The notes: generated by a model from the sequence alone, not told the origin. A stretch of 64,000 bases of DNA from Ideonella paludis (GCF_018069865.1 NZ_JAGQDG010000003.1:124001-188000), one strand, 5' to 3'. Positions 33,292 through 43,087 are shown, counted from the first letter of the stretch. Translations and numbers: made by a program.

Positions 33292-34272
33292 ATGAAGCGT
33301 GTCTCCCTCACCGCTGTCGCAGCGGCCTTGTCTTTCGCAGCGTTTTCTGCGGCAGCCGAGTACCCTGAGAAGCCCATCACCGTGGTGGTGCCTTTTGCGG
33401 CGGGTGGCCCGACGGACAAGGTGGCGCGTGATTTGGCGGAAGCCCTGCGCAAGCCCTTGGGCGGTCAGACCATCGTGATTGAAAACGTGGGTGGCGCTGG
33501 TGGCACGCTGGGCGCCGCCAAGGTGGCCAAGGCGGCTCCGGATGGCTACACCTTCTTGCTGCATCACATTGGCATGGCCACCGCACCCGCGCTCTACCGC
33601 AACCTGCAGTACAAGACGCTGGAAGATTTCGAGTATGTGGGCATGATCAACGAAGTGCCCATGACCGTGATTGGCCGCTCTACGCTGCCTGCCAATAACT
33701 ATGCCGAGCTGGCGAAGTGGTTGGATGCCAACAAGGGCAAGATCAACCTGGCCAACGCAGGCTTGGGGTCAGCCTCCCACCTGTGCGGCTTGTTGTTCCA
33801 ACAAAGCTTGAAGATCGACATGACCACAGTGCCTTACAAGGGCACGGCGCCGGCCATGACCGATTTGCTGGGCGGTCAAGTGGACATCATGTGCGACCAG
33901 ACCACCAACACCACCAACCAAATTGAAGCCGGCAAGGTCAAGGCCTTTGCCGTGACCACCACCAAGCGCTTGACCACACCGTCGCTGGCCAAGCTGCCGA
34001 CCTTGGATGAGTCGGGCATCAAGGGCTTCAATGTGTCCATCTGGCACGGCTTGTACGCGCCCAAGGGCACGCCCAAAGCGGTGCTGGACAAGGTCAATAC
34101 CGCGCTGAAGGCCGCGCTGAAGGACCCCGAGTTCATCAAGCGTGAAGAAGCGTTGGGTGCCGTCATCGTGACCGACGCCCGCGTCAACGGCCCCGAGCAC
34201 AAGAAGTTCGTTGAAGCCGAGATCAACAAGTGGGGCCCCGTCATCAAGGCGGCCGGCCAGTACGCCGACTGA
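33292..34272 (+). CDS. Tripartite tricarboxylate transporter binding protein (TctC/Bug)
   Basis: A 326-residue periplasmic solute-binding protein. The signal peptide MKRVSLTAVAAALSFAAFSAAA is followed by EYPEKPITVVVPFAAGGPTDKVARDLA, the unmistakable Bug start, and VPYKGTAPAMTDLLGGQVDIMCD near residue 180. It binds a carboxylate in the periplasm. No tctA/tctB membrane genes are nearby, so it is an orphan receptor, as is common in Burkholderiales. The ATG at 33292 is preceded by AAGGAG; a TACGAT -10-like box lies at 33246-33251. Confidence 0.93.
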   Translation: MKRVSLTAVAAALSFAAFSAAAEYPEKPITVVVPFAAGGPTDKVARDLAEALRKPLGGQTIVIENVGGAGGTLGAAKVAKAAPDGYTFLLHHIGMATAPALYRNLQYKTLEDFEYVGMINEVPMTVIGRSTLPANNYAELAKWLDANKGKINLANAGLGSASHLCGLLFQQSLKIDMTTVPYKGTAPAMTDLLGGQVDIMCDQTTNTTNQIEAGKVKAFAVTTTKRLTTPSLAKLPTLDESGIKGFNVSIWHGLYAPKGTPKAVLDKVNTALKAALKDPEFIKREEALGAVIVTDARVNGPEHKKFVEAEINKWGPVIKAAGQYAD

Positions 34273-34297
34273 AGACAGCTCACTGCGGGCTGACGAC

Positions 34298-34324
34298 AAA
34301 AGGGCACCCTCGGGTGCCCTTTTT
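34298..34324. terminator. Bidirectional intrinsic terminator
   Basis: AAAAGGGCACC (34298-34308) pairs perfectly with GGTGCCCTTTT (34313-34323) over a CTCG loop, with a T run on the plus side and an A run (T on the minus strand) on the other. It separates the convergent TctC-like gene and dtd and can serve both. Confidence 0.9.
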
Positions 34325-34334
34325 CTTGGTGGCT

Positions 34335-34790
34335 TCAGCGCAAGGTGATCGGAATGGTCACGGGCCCGTCGTTGACGAGGTGGACTTGCATGTCTGCCCC
34401 GAAGCGACCACAGGCGACTTGCGGGTGTGCTGCACGGGCTTCACGCAGCACGGCCTCATACAAGGCCTCGCCCAAGGCAGCGGGTGCTGCCCCGGTGAAG
34501 CTCGGGCGGTTGCCGCTGGAGGTGTCTGCGGCCAAGGTGAACTGCGACACCAGCAGCAGGCCGCCCGGAGTGCCGGCGCCATCCAGGTCTTGCACGCTGC
34601 GGTTCATCTTGCCCGCGTCATCGCTGAAGATGCGCAGCTTGAGCAGCTTGGCCACCAGCTTTTGGGCATGAGTGGGGGTGTCGGTGGGCTCGGCGCACAC
34701 CAAGACCAGCAGGCCGGGGCCGATCTGGCCCACGACCTTGCCAGCGACTTCGACGCGCGCTTCGCGCACGCGCTGAACAAGCGCCAACAC
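34335..34790 (-). CDS. dtd: D-aminoacyl-tRNA deacylase
   Basis: A 151-residue protein, normal DTD length. It starts [15 protein letters not shown] and shows the active-site motifs [13 protein letters not shown] near residue 75 (SQFTL) and the Gly-cisPro motif region NDGPVTIPI at the C-terminus. It removes D-amino acids from mischarged tRNA in the cytoplasm. It lies 6 bases after the FKBP gene and behind tyrS on the same strand, which is sensible because TyrRS can misactivate D-tyrosine. Confidence 0.94.
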   Translation of the reverse strand: MLALVQRVREARVEVAGKVVGQIGPGLLVLVCAEPTDTPTHAQKLVAKLLKLRIFSDDAGKMNRSVQDLDGAGTPGGLLLVSQFTLAADTSSGNRPSFTGAAPAALGEALYEAVLREARAAHPQVACGRFGADMQVHLVNDGPVTIPITLR

Positions 34791-34796
34791 GGCGGC

Positions 34797-35240
34797 TTAG
34801 CGCTTGGCAATGCCCAGCAGTTCGACCTCAAAGTGCAAGGTCGCATTCGGCGGGATCACACCACCAGCACCGCGTGCGCCGTAGGCGATGTCGGGCGGGC
34901 AGGTCAGCTTGGCCTTGCCGCCGGGCTTCATCTTTTGCACACCTTCGGTCCAGCAGGGGATCACGCGGTTGAGCGGGAACTCAGCGGGCTGGCCACGGCT
35001 GTAAGAGCTGTCGAACTCTTTGCCGCCAGGCAGGGTGCCTTTGTAGTGAACACGCACGGTGTCAGTGGCACCCGGGTTGGCGCCTTTGCCCTCGGTCAGC
35101 GAGCGATAGACCAAGCCGCTGGGCGTGACTTCGGCGCCGGGCTCTTTGGCCGCTTGGGCGGCCGCGTCGTTGGCCCAGGCATGGCTCACGGGCAGGGTCA
35201 GGGCCAGAACGGTGAGGGCCAGTTGGCGTGTCAAAAACAT
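34797..35240 (-). CDS. FKBP-type peptidyl-prolyl isomerase, periplasmic
   Basis: A 147-residue protein with a signal peptide (MFLTRQLALTVLALTLPVSHAWA) and one FKBP domain: VRVHYKGTLPGGKEFDSSYSRGQPAEFPLNRVIPCWTEGVQKMKPG and a C-terminal IPPNATLHFEVELLGI. It would fold periplasmic proteins by proline isomerisation. The ATG at 35240 is preferred because GGAG lies 6 bases ahead and the signal peptide begins there. It is placed between tyrS and dtd in one direction. Confidence 0.92.
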   Translation of the reverse strand: MFLTRQLALTVLALTLPVSHAWANDAAAQAAKEPGAEVTPSGLVYRSLTEGKGANPGATDTVRVHYKGTLPGGKEFDSSYSRGQPAEFPLNRVIPCWTEGVQKMKPGGKAKLTCPPDIAYGARGAGGVIPPNATLHFEVELLGIAKR

Positions 35241-35262
35241 GCAGGTCTCCAAGAGGGGAGGG

Positions 35263-36513
35263 TCAGGACAGGGTCACGCGCGCGAACTTGCGCTTGCCCA
35301 CTTGCAGCACCATGGTAGCGGCTTCCACCTTGAGGCCGCGGTCAGACACCACGGTGCCATCAATGCGCACACCGCCGCCGTCCACCATGCGCAGGCCTTC
35401 GCCCGTGCTGGCCACCAAGCCTGCGGCTTTGAGCAGGTTGCCAATGGGCATGGGTGCACCGCTCAAGCTCAGCTCAGGGATGTCGTCCGGGATGCCACCC
35501 CGCGCACGGTTGTTGAAGTCGGCCTCGGCGGCTTCCGCGGCTGCAGCACTGTGGAAGCGGGTGGTGATTTCTTTGGCCAGCATCACCTTGGCGTCGCGGG
35601 GGTTACGTCCTGCCTCCGTCTCTGCCTTGAGCGCGGCGACCTCTGCCATCGGCCGGAAGCTCAGCAGCTCGAACCAGTTCCACATCAAGGTGTCGCTGAT
35701 GGACATGACCTTGGCGAACATGGTGTTGGCCGGCTCGGTGATGCCGATGTAATTGTTTTTGGACTTGGACATTTTGTCCACCCCGTCCAAGCCGACCAGC
35801 AGCGGCATCGTGAGAATGCACTGCGGCTCCTGCCCGTACTCGGCTTGTAAGTGACGCCCCATCAGCAGATTGAACTTCTGGTCCGTTCCGCCCAACTCGA
35901 TGTCGCTCTTCAGGGCCACCGAGTCATAGCCCTGCACCAGGGGATAGAGGAACTCATGCACCGAGATGGGCGTTTGCGAGGCGAATCGCTTGGTGAAGTC
36001 GTCGCGCTCCAGCATGCGTGCCACGGTGTACTTGCCGGCCAACTCAATCATGCCGCGAGAACCCAGGGCGTCACCCCACTCGCTGTTGTATCGCACCTCA
36101 GCTTTGTCCAGGTCCAGCACCAGGCGCAGTTGATCAAAGTAGGTGCGCGCGTTCTCTTCAATCTGCTCCCGCGTCAGTGGCGGACGGGTGCTGTTGCGGC
36201 CGGAGGGGTCGCCAATCATGGTGGTGAAGTCGCCGATCAGCGGGATGACCGTGTGGCCCAGGTCCTGCAGTTGACGCAGCTTGTTGAACACGACGGTGTG
36301 GCCGAGATGCAGGTCAGGCGCAGTCGGGTCCATGCCGAACTTAACGCGCAGCGGCTGGCCGGTGGCCTCGGCGCGTTGCAGCTTCTTGACCCAATCGGCT
36401 TGCGGCAGCAGCTCAGAGCAGCCGCGCAGGCTGACTTCCAGCGCATGACGCACGCCGTCGCTCAGGGCGGGGCTGGAGGGCTGTTCGGCGGCGGCGGGCG
36501 TGTTGGAGGACAT
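35263..36513 (-). CDS. tyrS: Tyrosyl-tRNA synthetase
   Basis: A 416-residue class I synthetase with HLGHT (the HIGH motif) near residue 64 and KMSKS near 240, and a C-terminal S4-type RNA-binding domain ([29 protein letters not shown]). The sequence [22 protein letters not shown] places it in the TyrRS type of betaproteobacteria. It charges tRNA-Tyr in the cytoplasm. The ATG at 36513 ([10 protein letters not shown]) fits homologues; the frame continues open far upstream, over the opposite M23 gene, only because of GC-rich codon bias. Confidence 0.96.
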   Translation of the reverse strand: MSSNTPAAAEQPSSPALSDGVRHALEVSLRGCSELLPQADWVKKLQRAEATGQPLRVKFGMDPTAPDLHLGHTVVFNKLRQLQDLGHTVIPLIGDFTTMIGDPSGRNSTRPPLTREQIEENARTYFDQLRLVLDLDKAEVRYNSEWGDALGSRGMIELAGKYTVARMLERDDFTKRFASQTPISVHEFLYPLVQGYDSVALKSDIELGGTDQKFNLLMGRHLQAEYGQEPQCILTMPLLVGLDGVDKMSKSKNNYIGITEPANTMFAKVMSISDTLMWNWFELLSFRPMAEVAALKAETEAGRNPRDAKVMLAKEITTRFHSAAAAEAAEADFNNRARGGIPDDIPELSLSGAPMPIGNLLKAAGLVASTGEGLRMVDGGGVRIDGTVVSDRGLKVEAATMVLQVGKRKFARVTLS

Positions 36514-36864
36514 GGCAGACGAGGCGGATGTGAGGGCCTTCACGCAGAAGGCGGGGGGGACGGCGTTCAGGGCTAGCCCGGGCTTCGGGCGGGGCTGGCC
36601 TGCGGTAAACTTACAAGGTGGCTGAGATTGCCCTGCCCGCGCTGCGGGCGCCAGGATGTTCTCGCCCAAGCCCGCAGTGTGGCGGCGCCCAATTCTACGG
36701 GCCTCCCGCGACCGCGGAGCGTCGAAGTCCCTCGCGTGATGCGTGGCCGCGCTGCGGCGTGTTGTCCCCATCACTCCTGTGCACGGATCCGTGCGTTTCG
36801 TCGCAGCGCTCAGGCGTTGCGCAGAGGATTTGATTTGCGTCTCGAACTCGAACAAGGTTTGGTG
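36514..36864. other. Intergenic region between tyrS and M23 gene, with 14-bp palindrome
   Basis: This 351-base divergent region must hold the promoters of tyrS and the M23 peptidase. GCACGGATCCGTGC (36781-36794) is a perfect 14-bp palindrome about 70 bases before the M23 start, and could be an operator. I see no convincing -35/-10 pair and no small gene with a ribosome-binding site. Confidence 0.5.
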
Positions 36865-38223
36865 ATGGTGCGAACGGCAGTGGCGCAAGCTGCAGCCATG
36901 GCCGCTCGCCATCCTCGCCGCATTGCGGCGGCAGTGCTGACGGTCCTGGCCGGTTTTGGCGTCACCGCCATCGCGATTGCGCCTTTGGCGCCCGATGCTG
37001 CGGACCTGCCGCGCCGCATGGTCACTGAAGTGGTCGAACCCGAAGCCATCGCCCCCCAACTGGAGGCATTGGCTGGGCATGAGCTGAAGCTGGAGCGCAG
37101 CGAAGTCACTCGGGCCAATGACACGGCAGACAGCTTGCTGCGTCGTCTGGGTCTGCGTGACCCGGCCGTGGCGGCCTGGCTGCGCACCGACAGCATTGCC
37201 AAGCGCCTCTTCAGCGGCCGCCCGGGCAAGATGGTGAGTGTCAGCCTTGATGGTCAAGGGCAGTTGCAGCGCTTGGTGGCGCGCTTCCCCGTGGATGCGG
37301 AAGGCCAAGGCCAGATGTCGCATTTTTGGCGTCTGACGGTCGAAGACAGCCCCGCCGGCTTGCGCTCCTCCATCATCGCCGCACCGCTCGAAAGCCATGT
37401 GCGCTTGGCCAGCGGCACCATCCGCTCTTCATTGTTTGCGGCCACGGATGACGCGGGCGTGCCCGACGCGGTGGCGGTGCAGATGACCGAGATGTTCTCG
37501 ACCGAGGTCGATTTCCATCGCGAGCTGCGCAAAGGCGACAACTTCAGCGTGGTGTACGAGACGCTGATGGCCGACGGTGAGCCGGTGGCCTGGAACGAAG
37601 GCGTGGGCCGTGTGTTGGCGGCGGAGTTCGTCAATGCCGGCAAGACCCACCAAGCCTTTTGGTTCAACGAAGGCAAGGGCGGTTATTTCGACGCCAATGG
37701 CAAGAGCAAAAAGCGCGCTTTCTTGGCCAGCCCGCTGGAGTTCTCGCGGGTGACGTCGGGCTTTGCCATGCGCTTCCACCCCATCTTGCGGACTTGGCGT
37801 GCCCACCTGGGCACGGACTATGGGGCGCCTGTGGGCACGCCAGTGCGTGTGGTGGGGGATGGTGTGGTTGACTTTGCCGGTGTGCAAGGCGGCTATGGCA
37901 ATGTGGTGCATGTCAAGCACTCGGGCGATCGCCTGACGGTCTATGCCCACCTCAGCCGCATCGATGTCCGCAAAGGCCAGCGCGTCGAGCAGGGCCAACG
38001 CATTGGGGCGGTCGGCGCCACGGGTTGGGCCACCGGGCCGCATTTGCACTTTGAGTTCCGCATCAACGGTGCCCACCAAGACCCACTGCGCATTGCCAAG
38101 GCCTCCGAGACCCTGGAGCTAGACTCAGCGCAGCGACCCAAGTTTGCGCAGTTGGCGCAGCGCTATCAAACCAAGCTTGATGTGGCGGACGACCTGCGCG
38201 GCTTGGCTGGCCGGGTGGATTGA
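36865..38223 (+). CDS. M23 family peptidoglycan metallopeptidase
   Basis: A 452-residue protein with a basic N-terminus and one membrane anchor ([22 protein letters not shown], about residues 19-40), a central OapA/LysM-like region, and a C-terminal M23 domain: [24 protein letters not shown] near 300 gives HxxxxD zinc ligands and TGPHLHFEF near 395 gives HxH. It cleaves peptide cross-links of peptidoglycan in the periplasm. The ATG at 36865 is chosen because AAGG precedes it and the anchor follows; the upstream open frame lacks support. The anmK start overlaps its stop codon, linking wall cleavage with wall recycling. Confidence 0.9.
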   Translation: MVRTAVAQAAAMAARHPRRIAAAVLTVLAGFGVTAIAIAPLAPDAADLPRRMVTEVVEPEAIAPQLEALAGHELKLERSEVTRANDTADSLLRRLGLRDPAVAAWLRTDSIAKRLFSGRPGKMVSVSLDGQGQLQRLVARFPVDAEGQGQMSHFWRLTVEDSPAGLRSSIIAAPLESHVRLASGTIRSSLFAATDDAGVPDAVAVQMTEMFSTEVDFHRELRKGDNFSVVYETLMADGEPVAWNEGVGRVLAAEFVNAGKTHQAFWFNEGKGGYFDANGKSKKRAFLASPLEFSRVTSGFAMRFHPILRTWRAHLGTDYGAPVGTPVRVVGDGVVDFAGVQGGYGNVVHVKHSGDRLTVYAHLSRIDVRKGQRVEQGQRIGAVGATGWATGPHLHFEFRINGAHQDPLRIAKASETLELDSAQRPKFAQLAQRYQTKLDVADDLRGLAGRVD

Positions 38224-39386
38224 GCGGGCGGCCTGCCTTGACTCCGACGGGCTTGGCCTTGCCTGCTGAGGCCTGGTACATCGGCCTGATGTCAGGCACC
38301 TCGCTGGACGGTGTGGATGCGGTCGTGGCCCGGTTTGGGGCGGGCTGCGCTGCCATCGAGGTGGCTGGTCATCAGCATCTGCCCTTTCCTGCCGCACTGC
38401 GAGCTGAACTGCTGGCGCTGAATACGGCGGGTGAGAACGAGCTGCATCGGGCCGCTTTGGCTGCGAACCAACTGGCCCGCGTGCAAGCAGAGGCGGTGCA
38501 TGCGGTGTTGGGGGCCTCGGGTTTGCCACCTGCGCAGATTCACGCCGTGGGCTCGCATGGCCAGACCGTCCGGCACCGCCCTGGTGAGTTTGATGGTGTC
38601 GGCTATACCCTGCAATTGAACCAGCCCGCCTTGCTGGCCGAGCTGTGCGGCATCGATGTGGTGGCCGATTTCCGCAGCCGTGACGTGGCCGCCGGCGGCC
38701 AGGGCGCCCCCTTGGTGCCGGCCTTTCATGCCCAGGTGTTTGCCCAAGCCGGGCAGGCGCGGGCCGTCTTGAACATTGGCGGCATTTCCAACCTGACCTT
38801 GCTGCCTGCAGACGGTGCCCAGTCCGTGCGGGGCTTTGACTGCGGCCCGGGCAATGCGCTGCTGGACCACGGCGCAGCCCTGCACCTGGGGCAGGCTTAC
38901 GACGCTGGTGGGGCCTGGGGTGCCCGTGGTCAGGTGGACGAGGCGCTGCTCCAGGCCTTGATGGCGGAGCCCTTTTTGAGCCTGCCGCCGCCCAAGAGCA
39001 CAGGCCGAGACCTCTTTAATCCGGCCTGGCTGGCGCAGCGCTTGGCGCCGTTTGCAGGCTTGCGCCCTGTCGACGTTCAGGCCAGTTTGGCAGAGTTCAC
39101 GGCTCGCGCAGCCGCTTCAGCGCTGCGTGCCAGCGCCCCGGAGACCCAGGCGCTTTATGTCTGCGGCGGTGGCGTGTTCAACCTGGATGTGATGCGCCGC
39201 TTGCAGGCCTGTTTGCCTGGTGTGCAGGTGGGCAGCACCGAGGCCTTGGGCCTGCCCCCCATGCAGGTCGAAGCCGCTGCATTTGCCTGGCTGGCCCGCG
39301 CGCATTGCTGTCGAGAACCTGGGCAGCGCACCGAAGTGACGGGCGCGCGGGGGCTGCGCATTTTGGGTGCGCTCTATCCAGCCTGA
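38220..39386 (+). CDS. anmK: Anhydro-N-acetylmuramic acid kinase
   Basis: A 388-residue kinase with the ATP-binding start YIGLMSGTSLDGVDAVV near residue 20, HGQTVRHRP near 117, NIGGISNLTLLP near 183, GFDCGPGNALLD near 205 and ALYVCGGGVFN near 317. It phosphorylates 1,6-anhydro-MurNAc during murein recycling. The TTG at 38220 overlaps the upstream TGA; another TTG at 38238 is possible. It is translationally coupled to the M23 peptidase gene. Confidence 0.92.
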   Translation: MSGRPALTPTGLALPAEAWYIGLMSGTSLDGVDAVVARFGAGCAAIEVAGHQHLPFPAALRAELLALNTAGENELHRAALAANQLARVQAEAVHAVLGASGLPPAQIHAVGSHGQTVRHRPGEFDGVGYTLQLNQPALLAELCGIDVVADFRSRDVAAGGQGAPLVPAFHAQVFAQAGQARAVLNIGGISNLTLLPADGAQSVRGFDCGPGNALLDHGAALHLGQAYDAGGAWGARGQVDEALLQALMAEPFLSLPPPKSTGRDLFNPAWLAQRLAPFAGLRPVDVQASLAEFTARAAASALRASAPETQALYVCGGGVFNLDVMRRLQACLPGVQVGSTEALGLPPMQVEAAAFAWLARAHCCREPGQRTEVTGARGLRILGALYPA

Positions 39387-39390
39387 AAGC

Positions 39391-39418
39391 AAAACGCCTC
39401 CGTGCTGGAGGCGTTTGA
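39391..39418. terminator. Intrinsic terminator between anmK and erpA
   Basis: AAACGCCTCC (39392-39401) pairs with GGAGGCGTTT (39407-39416) over a 5-base loop; flanking A and T runs allow action in both directions. It separates the convergent anmK and erpA genes. Confidence 0.85.
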
Positions 39419-39457
39419 GGGTGAAGCCCGGACGGCTTCAATGGATCAGGGCGATCC

Positions 39458-39832
39458 TCAGACCGAGAAGCTGGAGCCGCAACCGCAGGTGGTGGTGGCG
39501 TTGGGGTTCTTGATCACGAACTGCGCGCCTTGCAGGTCTTCTTTGTAGTCGATCTCGGCGCCGGTCAGGTATTGCAGGCTCATCGCGTCGATCAGCAAGG
39601 TGACGCCGTTCTTGCTCATCTGGGTGTCGTCTTCATTGACGATTTCATCGAAGGTGAAGCCGTATTGGAAGCCCGAGCAGCCGCCGCCTTGCACAAACAC
39701 GCGCAGCTTGAGGTCGGGGTTGCCTTCTTCGGCCACCAAATCGGCCACCTTTGCAGCGGCGCTGTCCGTGAAGACCAGGGGGACGGGCATCTCGCCCATT
39801 GCGGGGGACAGGTTTTCAGCCACTGCGTTCAT
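39458..39832 (-). CDS. erpA: Iron-sulfur cluster insertion protein
   Basis: A 124-residue A-type carrier with the three conserved cysteines: [11 protein letters not shown] near residue 51 and TTCGCGSSF near 116-118. N-terminal MNAVAENL... and length match betaproteobacterial ErpA. It delivers [4Fe-4S] clusters to apoproteins. It is the last gene of the rplM-rpsI-DUF6776-bactofilin-erpA row. Confidence 0.95.
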   Translation of the reverse strand: MNAVAENLSPAMGEMPVPLVFTDSAAAKVADLVAEEGNPDLKLRVFVQGGGCSGFQYGFTFDEIVNEDDTQMSKNGVTLLIDAMSLQYLTGAEIDYKEDLQGAQFVIKNPNATTTCGCGSSFSV

Positions 39833-39858
39833 GATGAGGGATCCTTCAGGTCAATAAA

Positions 39859-40260
39859 TCAGTTCTGCGAGGCCGCCAACTTCAGGGCGGGCTTTTCCTC
39901 GGAGGCGGCTGCGGTGTGCTTCAGCTCGCCGTCAATCTTGGCGCCTTGGTGCATCTCCAGGGCTTCGTACAGCACATCACCAATGATGCGGGCTTTGGGC
40001 TGCAATTCAAGCAACTCGGTCGAATGCACCGGGCCGCGCACTTCCCCGTTGATGATCACATGCCCGGCGATCACCTTGCCATGGATGCGGGCATTCTCGC
40101 TGAGCACCAACAGGCTGGGGCCGCTGCCCGCCGCCACCACATCGCCCTGGACTTCACCGTCAATACGCAAGCCCTCGGAGAACCGAAGCTCACCGTGAAC
40201 GGAGGTGCCTTCGCCCACCAAGCTGCGGATGGGGGGCTGCTTTTTCTTTCCTGGCCACAT
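39859..40260 (-). CDS. Bactofilin family cytoskeletal protein
   Basis: A 133-residue protein with a short basic N-terminus (MWPGKKKQPPIRSLVGEGTS) and a bactofilin beta-helix of repeating G-x-hydrophobic steps (LRIDGEVQGDVVAAG, ARIHGKVIAGHVIINGEVRGPV, KARIIGDVLYEALEMHQGAKIDGELK). It polymerises into cytoplasmic filaments that scaffold wall or envelope functions. GGAG lies 7 bases before the ATG at 40260. Neighbours are DUF6776 upstream and erpA downstream. Confidence 0.93.
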   Translation of the reverse strand: MWPGKKKQPPIRSLVGEGTSVHGELRFSEGLRIDGEVQGDVVAAGSGPSLLVLSENARIHGKVIAGHVIINGEVRGPVHSTELLELQPKARIIGDVLYEALEMHQGAKIDGELKHTAAASEEKPALKLAASQN

Positions 40261-40326
40261 ACTGCTTCTCCAGTGAATTGCCGCTTTCGGCGGCAGGGTG
40301 TCCAAACGGGGTCGTGGACGCTTTTG

Positions 40327-41040
40327 TTAGAGCTTCAGCGTTTGCGTGGCGCGCACGGCACCTCCGCCATCGAGAATCCGAAGCTGCACCGTTTTTACCA
40401 CGGCCTGCGGCGGATGGTCGATGAGACCCTCCAGCCGTGAGTACTGTTTGACCTGCATCGGCTGCGGCCCTCCCGGCATGGCTTGGGTCCAAGGTTTGTT
40501 GTCCAGGGTGCCGATCAAGGTCAGCTCATAGCGGCCATTGAAGGGGTTGACCTGCTTGCCACTCTGCATGATCAGCACTTGATAGCGCATCTGGCCGGGC
40601 GCTTGGGCTTCGGCCTGAATGCTGCGCACCGACAGGCCCTCTAGGCCTCCGGCCGCTGGCAATAGGCGCTCAAAAAAGCCCAGGTCGGCCTTCAGGGATA
40701 AGTTCTCAGACTCGGCCTGCCGCAGTTGCGAAGCCAGTCGTTCTTGGGTCGCCTTCTCCGTCTTGAGCAGGCTCTCTGCCGTGTTGGCAATACTCTGCGC
40801 CTTTTCGCGCTCGGCGCGCAACTCGGCGACCTCAGTGCGCAGTTGGGCCAGCTCTTCTTTCGCGCCTTTATCGAGGCCGGCAATGCTCTTGCCGAACTCA
40901 AAAGCCCACAGACCAATGGCGGCTGAGAAGCCCAGGGCCACGGCGGCTACCGCCCAGCGCAGCGGCCAGGGCAGGTGGCTGCGCACCGTCATGCGCGGTG
41001 CGGTGATGGAGAGGCGGCGGCGAAGTAGTTTCCAACGCAT
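40327..41040 (-). CDS. DUF6776 membrane protein with coiled coil
   Basis: A 237-residue protein: basic N-terminus, one membrane segment (LRWAVAAVALGFSAAIGLWAF, about residues 27-47), a coiled coil (ELAQLRTEVAELRAEREKAQS... about 60-120) and a C-terminal extracytoplasmic domain ending GGGAVRATQTLKL. It matches the DUF6776 family found before bactofilin genes in Burkholderiales. A role in envelope organisation with the bactofilin is plausible but unproven. Confidence 0.85.
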   Translation of the reverse strand: MRWKLLRRRLSITAPRMTVRSHLPWPLRWAVAAVALGFSAAIGLWAFEFGKSIAGLDKGAKEELAQLRTEVAELRAEREKAQSIANTAESLLKTEKATQERLASQLRQAESENLSLKADLGFFERLLPAAGGLEGLSVRSIQAEAQAPGQMRYQVLIMQSGKQVNPFNGRYELTLIGTLDNKPWTQAMPGGPQPMQVKQYSRLEGLIDHPPQAVVKTVQLRILDGGGAVRATQTLKL

Positions 41041-41073
41041 TCAGATGCTCCAACCACGGGGCCCAGAGACAGC

Positions 41074-41097
41074 AAAGGCCGCTGAGGAGCGGCCTTT
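41074..41097 (-). terminator. Terminator of the rplM-rpsI unit
   Basis: AAAGGCCGCT (41074-41083) pairs perfectly with AGCGGCCTTT (41088-41097) across a GAGG loop, between rpsI and the DUF6776 gene. The T tail is only three bases, so some read-through into DUF6776 is expected. Confidence 0.65.
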
Positions 41098-41149
41098 GGG
41101 AGGATTGCAGTGCAATCTCGGTGAAGACAGACCCGAGGTCTGCCTTCGA

Positions 41150-41542
41150 TCAGCGCTTGCTGAACTGCTTGCGGCGACGCGCGCCGTGCAGACCGACCTT
41201 CTTACGTTCGACTTCACGCGCGTCACGCGTCACGAAGCCGGCACGGCTCAGATCAGGCTTCAATGCTGCATCGTAGTCGATCAGGGCGCGGGTGATACCG
41301 TGGCGCACAGCACCTGCTTGGCCGGACTCGCCGCCACCGTGGACATTCACTTGAATGTCGAAGGTTTCTGCGTTGCCAGTCAGCAGCAAAGGCTGCTTGA
41401 CGACCATGATCGAAGTTTGACGGCCGAAATATTGATCAACGGTCTTGCCGTTGACAACGATCTGGCCAGTGCCCTTCTTGATGAAGACGCGGGCCACAGA
41501 CGACTTGCGACGCCCGGTGCCATAGTTCCAGTTACCGATCAT
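41150..41542 (-). CDS. rpsI: 30S ribosomal protein S9
   Basis: A 130-residue protein starting [20 protein letters not shown] and ending with the universal RRKQFSKR tail, which reaches the P site of the ribosome. An ATG directly before (41545) has slightly better spacing to GGAG, so a 131-residue form is possible; homologues favour 41542. It follows rplM by 11 bases. Confidence 0.97.
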   Translation of the reverse strand: MIGNWNYGTGRRKSSVARVFIKKGTGQIVVNGKTVDQYFGRQTSIMVVKQPLLLTGNAETFDIQVNVHGGGESGQAGAVRHGITRALIDYDAALKPDLSRAGFVTRDAREVERKKVGLHGARRRKQFSKR

Positions 41543-41553
41543 CAATCCGCTCC

Positions 41554-41982
41554 TTAGATTTCCAGCACCTTAGGCTGCTGGGCGGCGTGCGGATGCTCGC
41601 TCCCTGCATAAACCTTCAGCTTCTTGATCATGGCGTAGCCCAGCGGACCCTTGGGCAGCATGCCCTTGACGGCCTTCTCCAGGGCGCGGCCTGGATGCTT
41701 GGCTTGCATGTCCTTGAACTTGGTGCCGTAGATGCCACCGGGGAAACCGGAGTGGCGGTAGTACACCTTGTCATTGGCTTTGTTGCCCGTGACACGGATC
41801 TTGTCGGCGTTCAGGATGATGATGAAATCACCGGTGTCCACGTGAGGCGTGTAGATGGCCTTGTGCTTGCCGCGCAAACGGAGTGCCACTTCGCTGGCAA
41901 CACGTCCGAGCACCTTGTCGGTGGCGTCAATCACAAGCCACTCGTGCGTCACCTCGGCCGGCTTGGCGCTGAAGGTCTTCAT
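41554..41982 (-). CDS. rplM: 50S ribosomal protein L13
   Basis: A 142-residue protein starting [30 protein letters not shown] and containing [12 protein letters not shown] and MLPKGPLGY, all L13 hallmarks. It is an early assembly protein of the large subunit. It is the first gene of the rplM-rpsI pair, and the 336-base region upstream should contain its promoter. Confidence 0.97.
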   Translation of the reverse strand: MKTFSAKPAEVTHEWLVIDATDKVLGRVASEVALRLRGKHKAIYTPHVDTGDFIIILNADKIRVTGNKANDKVYYRHSGFPGGIYGTKFKDMQAKHPGRALEKAVKGMLPKGPLGYAMIKKLKVYAGSEHPHAAQQPKVLEI

Positions 41983-42318
41983 GAGAGGTCGATCAAAAAA
42001 TAAACACGGCTGTGTAACCGGTCAGCCAAGCACCATCGGAACTGTTTTTGGAAGTGCTTTGCAGCACTCGCAGCCTCTCAGGTCGCTTGGGCGCTTTGCC
42101 GCAGGCATGAAAAGCAGCACAACTGGCCTGCTCAACACTGCCCGAGCATAGCCCGGTCTCCCCGCCGATTGCAGGAAAGCCCGCGAGTATAGCCCAAAGT
42201 TCGAGCCACAGTGTTGAGAACTTTGACCACACAGACCCGTCAAATGCTGCGGCGCAACAATCGGAAAGCGTGTAACCTAGGGTTTGTACTAGATTCCCAC
42301 CATCCTTGAGGAGGTCAC
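41983..42318. promoter_or_regulatory. Divergent region upstream of rplM and GNAT gene
   Basis: On the minus strand two similar -10-like boxes occur: TATACT at 42191-42186 and TATGCT at 42150-42145, both preceded by GGGC. Either may drive rplM; clear -35 boxes are not seen. The plus-strand side, just before the GNAT gene, holds GAGGAGG at its end. I see no further gene, tRNA or repeat in this region. Confidence 0.4.
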
Positions 42319-43065
42319 ATGGGTCACCCCGGTGCACATTCCGTTGTCGATGCCACTTCGTCCACTGCCGGCACACCGCAGGCTTTGGATGCATCTCAGG
42401 CTGCCTCCACACCCCCGGAGGCCACCAAAGAAGTTTTCCGTTGGGTGCCGATCCGCTCGCTGTCTGAGCGCCATCGCCCCCGCGTGTTGGCGCATCTGTT
42501 GTCGCTGGAGCCCCACGACCGCTATCTGCGCTTTGGCTATGCCGCCAGCGACACCCAGATCGGCCGCTATGTTGATCTGCTGGATTTCCACCGCGATGAG
42601 GTCTTTGGCGTTTTCAACCGCCGCTTAGAACTGATCGCCATGGCCCATCTGGCCTACATGACGGACATTCCGGCCGAGCGCAACATGGCTGAGTTCGGTG
42701 TGTCGGTGATCACCAAAGCCCGCGGCCGTGGCTACGGCGCCCGCCTTTTTGACCATGCCGTGCTGCATGCGCGCAACCGCCATGTGGACACGATGATCAT
42801 CCACGCGCTGTCTGAGAACAGCGCCATGTTGCGCATTGCCCGCAACGCGGGTGCCACCGTGGTGCGCGAAGGCGGTGACTCCGAAGCCCGCCTGAAGCTG
42901 CCGCCCGAGACCCTGGTCTCCCACATCGAGGCCTTGGTCGAAGGCCAAGCGGCTGAGTTGGACTATCAGCTCAAGTCAGGCGTCCACCACGTCGACACCT
43001 TGCTCAGCATGTTTGCCGAGATTCGCGACGGTGTCGCCAAGGTCCGAAAGTCCACGATCGAGTGA
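42319..43065 (+). CDS. GNAT-family N-acetyltransferase
   Basis: A 248-residue protein with a 35-residue low-complexity N-terminus, then a GNAT fold: VFGVFNRRLELIAMAHLAY, AEFGVSVITKARGRGYGARLFDHAV (residues about 117-141, the acetyl-CoA-binding RGxGxG) and TMIIHALSENSAMLRIARNAGATVV. The C-terminal helices (about 200-248) are extra. It would acetylate an amine on a small molecule or protein. GAGGAGG precedes the ATG. It stands alone, with the efflux pump gene converging. Confidence 0.88.
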   Translation: MGHPGAHSVVDATSSTAGTPQALDASQAASTPPEATKEVFRWVPIRSLSERHRPRVLAHLLSLEPHDRYLRFGYAASDTQIGRYVDLLDFHRDEVFGVFNRRLELIAMAHLAYMTDIPAERNMAEFGVSVITKARGRGYGARLFDHAVLHARNRHVDTMIIHALSENSAMLRIARNAGATVVREGGDSEARLKLPPETLVSHIEALVEGQAAELDYQLKSGVHHVDTLLSMFAEIRDGVAKVRKSTIE

Positions 43066-43087
43066 AGACAGATCGGGTGCGGTGCGC

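Noticed and set aside
36514-37398. N-terminal extension of tyrS up to 37398
   Set aside because: The sequence beyond 36513 does not resemble TyrRS and overlaps the well-supported M23 gene; homologues start near 36513.
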